64,000 nt of DNA from Sphingobacteriaceae bacterium UBA6709 (GTDB lineage Bacteria; Bacteroidota; Bacteroidia; Sphingobacteriales; Sphingobacteriaceae), in contig DKIV01000031.1 in assembly GCA_002454425.1 (NCBI GenBank), positions 9,917 through 73,916 of the forward strand, in the 5' to 3' direction. A model generated the notes under the pieces. The model did not search any database. It had not been told where the DNA came from and worked only from the letters and a program-made list of their open reading frames with translations. The position numbers and the translations under genes were made by a program. Of this stretch, positions 63,267-64,000 are shown in pieces. Positions within the stretch are counted from its first letter, which is position 1. Each line of letters starts with the position of its first letter.

Positions 63267-63412
63267 AAATACATCTTGCCGGCTGAATGGTTTGCTATAC
63301 CGCGCGGCGAATAGAATTCGCCTATCAGGAATGGCTTTGTAACTGACTATTCTGAGATAGCTTCCCCCAAACTTAATATCCGGCGGCTGCTTAAAATTGC
63401 TGTATACTTCGT

Positions 63413-63581
63413 ACCAGCTACCTACCAGCTTCGGGACAGCTTCCGCATAAATCAGCATTTGATCAAGACAGGGTTCACCCTAAGTCCACCTGTTTCCGGT
63501 TAGGGTGGACTCAGGGTAAACCCTTTGTTAGCTAAGGGTTGTCGGATGCAGAAGCTGTCCCGAAGCTGGCAGGTAACTGGT
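63413..63581. repeat. Nested imperfect inverted-repeat element
   Basis: Outer 36-bp arms (63413-63448, 63546-63581; four mismatches) contain CAGCTTCGGGACAGCTTC. Inner 21-bp arms (63470-63490, 63504-63524; two mismatches) contain AGGGTTCACCCTAAGTCCAC. The cruciform-like arrangement of about 170 bp is typical of dispersed intergenic repeats in Sphingobacteriaceae. It encodes no protein. Confidence 0.8.
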
Positions 63582-63978
63582 AGCTAGCTCGTAGCTTGAA
63601 AAGCGATTGCCGAAAGACGCGAAGGCAGGAGCAGAGGGGGACTATTTGATGAGAAATTGGCTGGAAATTAGGGGAGTATGAGATGCATTTGAATTTTTTT
63701 TGATTTTTTTCTCTGTCTTTAAATGTCACACATTGTCACATGTTTTCCGAGGATGTCAGCGGGTTGTTTTTGTTGTCAGCTCGACTTTTTTCGTACCGGC
63801 TTTAGGTTTGTCTTGCTGATTTGCAAACACGCATAAAGATGTTTTAATTTGAGTATATCATTGCTAAAAATCAGGTGGTTACTGGTGTGATTGGGCCTAA
63901 AATGAGGAGGCTTTGTAATCACAGGGTCGGCTGATTTTAGCGGTAATTAAAGGATGTGTTTTAGTAAAACTGACAGAT
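63582..63978. other. Gene-free sequence after the nested repeat
   Basis: No supported gene. The sequence holds a tandem TGTCACA pair (63724-63739) and A/T-rich stretches that may be promoters for the frame starting at the window's right edge. Confidence 0.4.
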
Positions 63979-64000
63979 ATGGCAATACGAGACGAAAAGG
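63979..64000 (+). CDS. Possible 5' end of a gene cut by the window edge
   Basis: ATG 63979 opens a frame reading MAIRDEK to the end of the window. There is too little sequence to judge the protein or even whether it is real. Confidence 0.2.

Noticed and set aside
63267..63458. N-terminal extension of the SnoaL-like protein
   Set aside because: Its residues come from the nested inverted-repeat element and flanking DNA. The conserved fold begins at ATG 63266.

Overview
The window comes from a Bacteroidota genome, most likely a Sphingobacteriaceae (Pedobacter/Sphingobacterium-like) soil or freshwater bacterium. Two SusC/SusD pairs, FecI/FecR regulators, a SusC with an STN domain, DUF4369-thioredoxin proteins, SPII lipoproteins and Bacteroidota-type promoters (TTG or TTTG, about 19-20 nt, then TAnnTTTG) all point that way. 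The genus is inferred from gene style, not proven.

Layout. 1-6.9 kb: 3' part of a tRNA-Phe, a secreted glycosidase-like gene split by an in-frame stop, a MarR regulator behind a truncated SDR gene, a TonB-dependent receptor, a HepT/MntA (HEPN/MNT) toxin-antitoxin pair and a tRNA-Thr. 6.9-25 kb: a complete maltodextrin/starch locus. A LacI-type regulator precedes a 16.5-kb collinear run: SusC, SusD, SusE/F-like lipoprotein, GH13 amylase/neopullulanase, beta-phosphoglucomutase, GH65 phosphorylase, a second GH13 lipoprotein, an MFS sugar transporter and a third GH13 lipoprotein. Two CGGGAACGTTCCCG palindromes lie upstream of susC and one fills the promoter spacer. The genes predict surface capture, periplasmic hydrolysis, uptake of maltose or maltodextrin, and phosphorolysis to glucose-1-P/glucose-6-P. 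25-31 kb: TetR regulator plus an RND tripartite efflux operon.

31-38 kb: a lipoprotein, an AI-2E/PerM exporter and a SIMPL protein, then a small accessory region. It holds remnants of IS982 and IS4 transposases, a two-gene unit (secreted unknown plus a small HExxH metalloprotease), an intact IS982-type element inserted exactly at the end of the protease gene, and a small secreted NTF2-fold protein. 38-47 kb: a four-gene ABC exporter operon (HlyD, ATPase, FtsX permease, TolC) divergent from an NtrC-type response regulator and sensor kinase. A sigma-54-like promoter and two dyads between them suggest direct control. 47-53 kb: ClC-type transporter, DUF3817 protein, LysR with a YeiH-type exporter, a GNAT/HigA-like toxin-antitoxin-like pair and an unknown membrane protein. 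53-62 kb: FecI sigma, FecR anti-sigma, STN-SusC, SusD and two tandem thioredoxin-like lipid- or periplasm-targeted proteins. 62-64 kb: a GNAT acetyltransferase, a SnoaL-like protein and a nested inverted-repeat element.

The most interesting items are the secreted-protein/metalloprotease pair with the IS at its stop codon, the sigma-54 switch for the exporter, the GNAT/HigA-like module with an operator on its -33 element, the HepT-MntA pair, the nested repeat element near 63.5 kb, and an exact 27-bp duplication upstream of the LysR gene and the GNAT/HigA-like module. All functional assignments are from reading the sequence; no database search was run.
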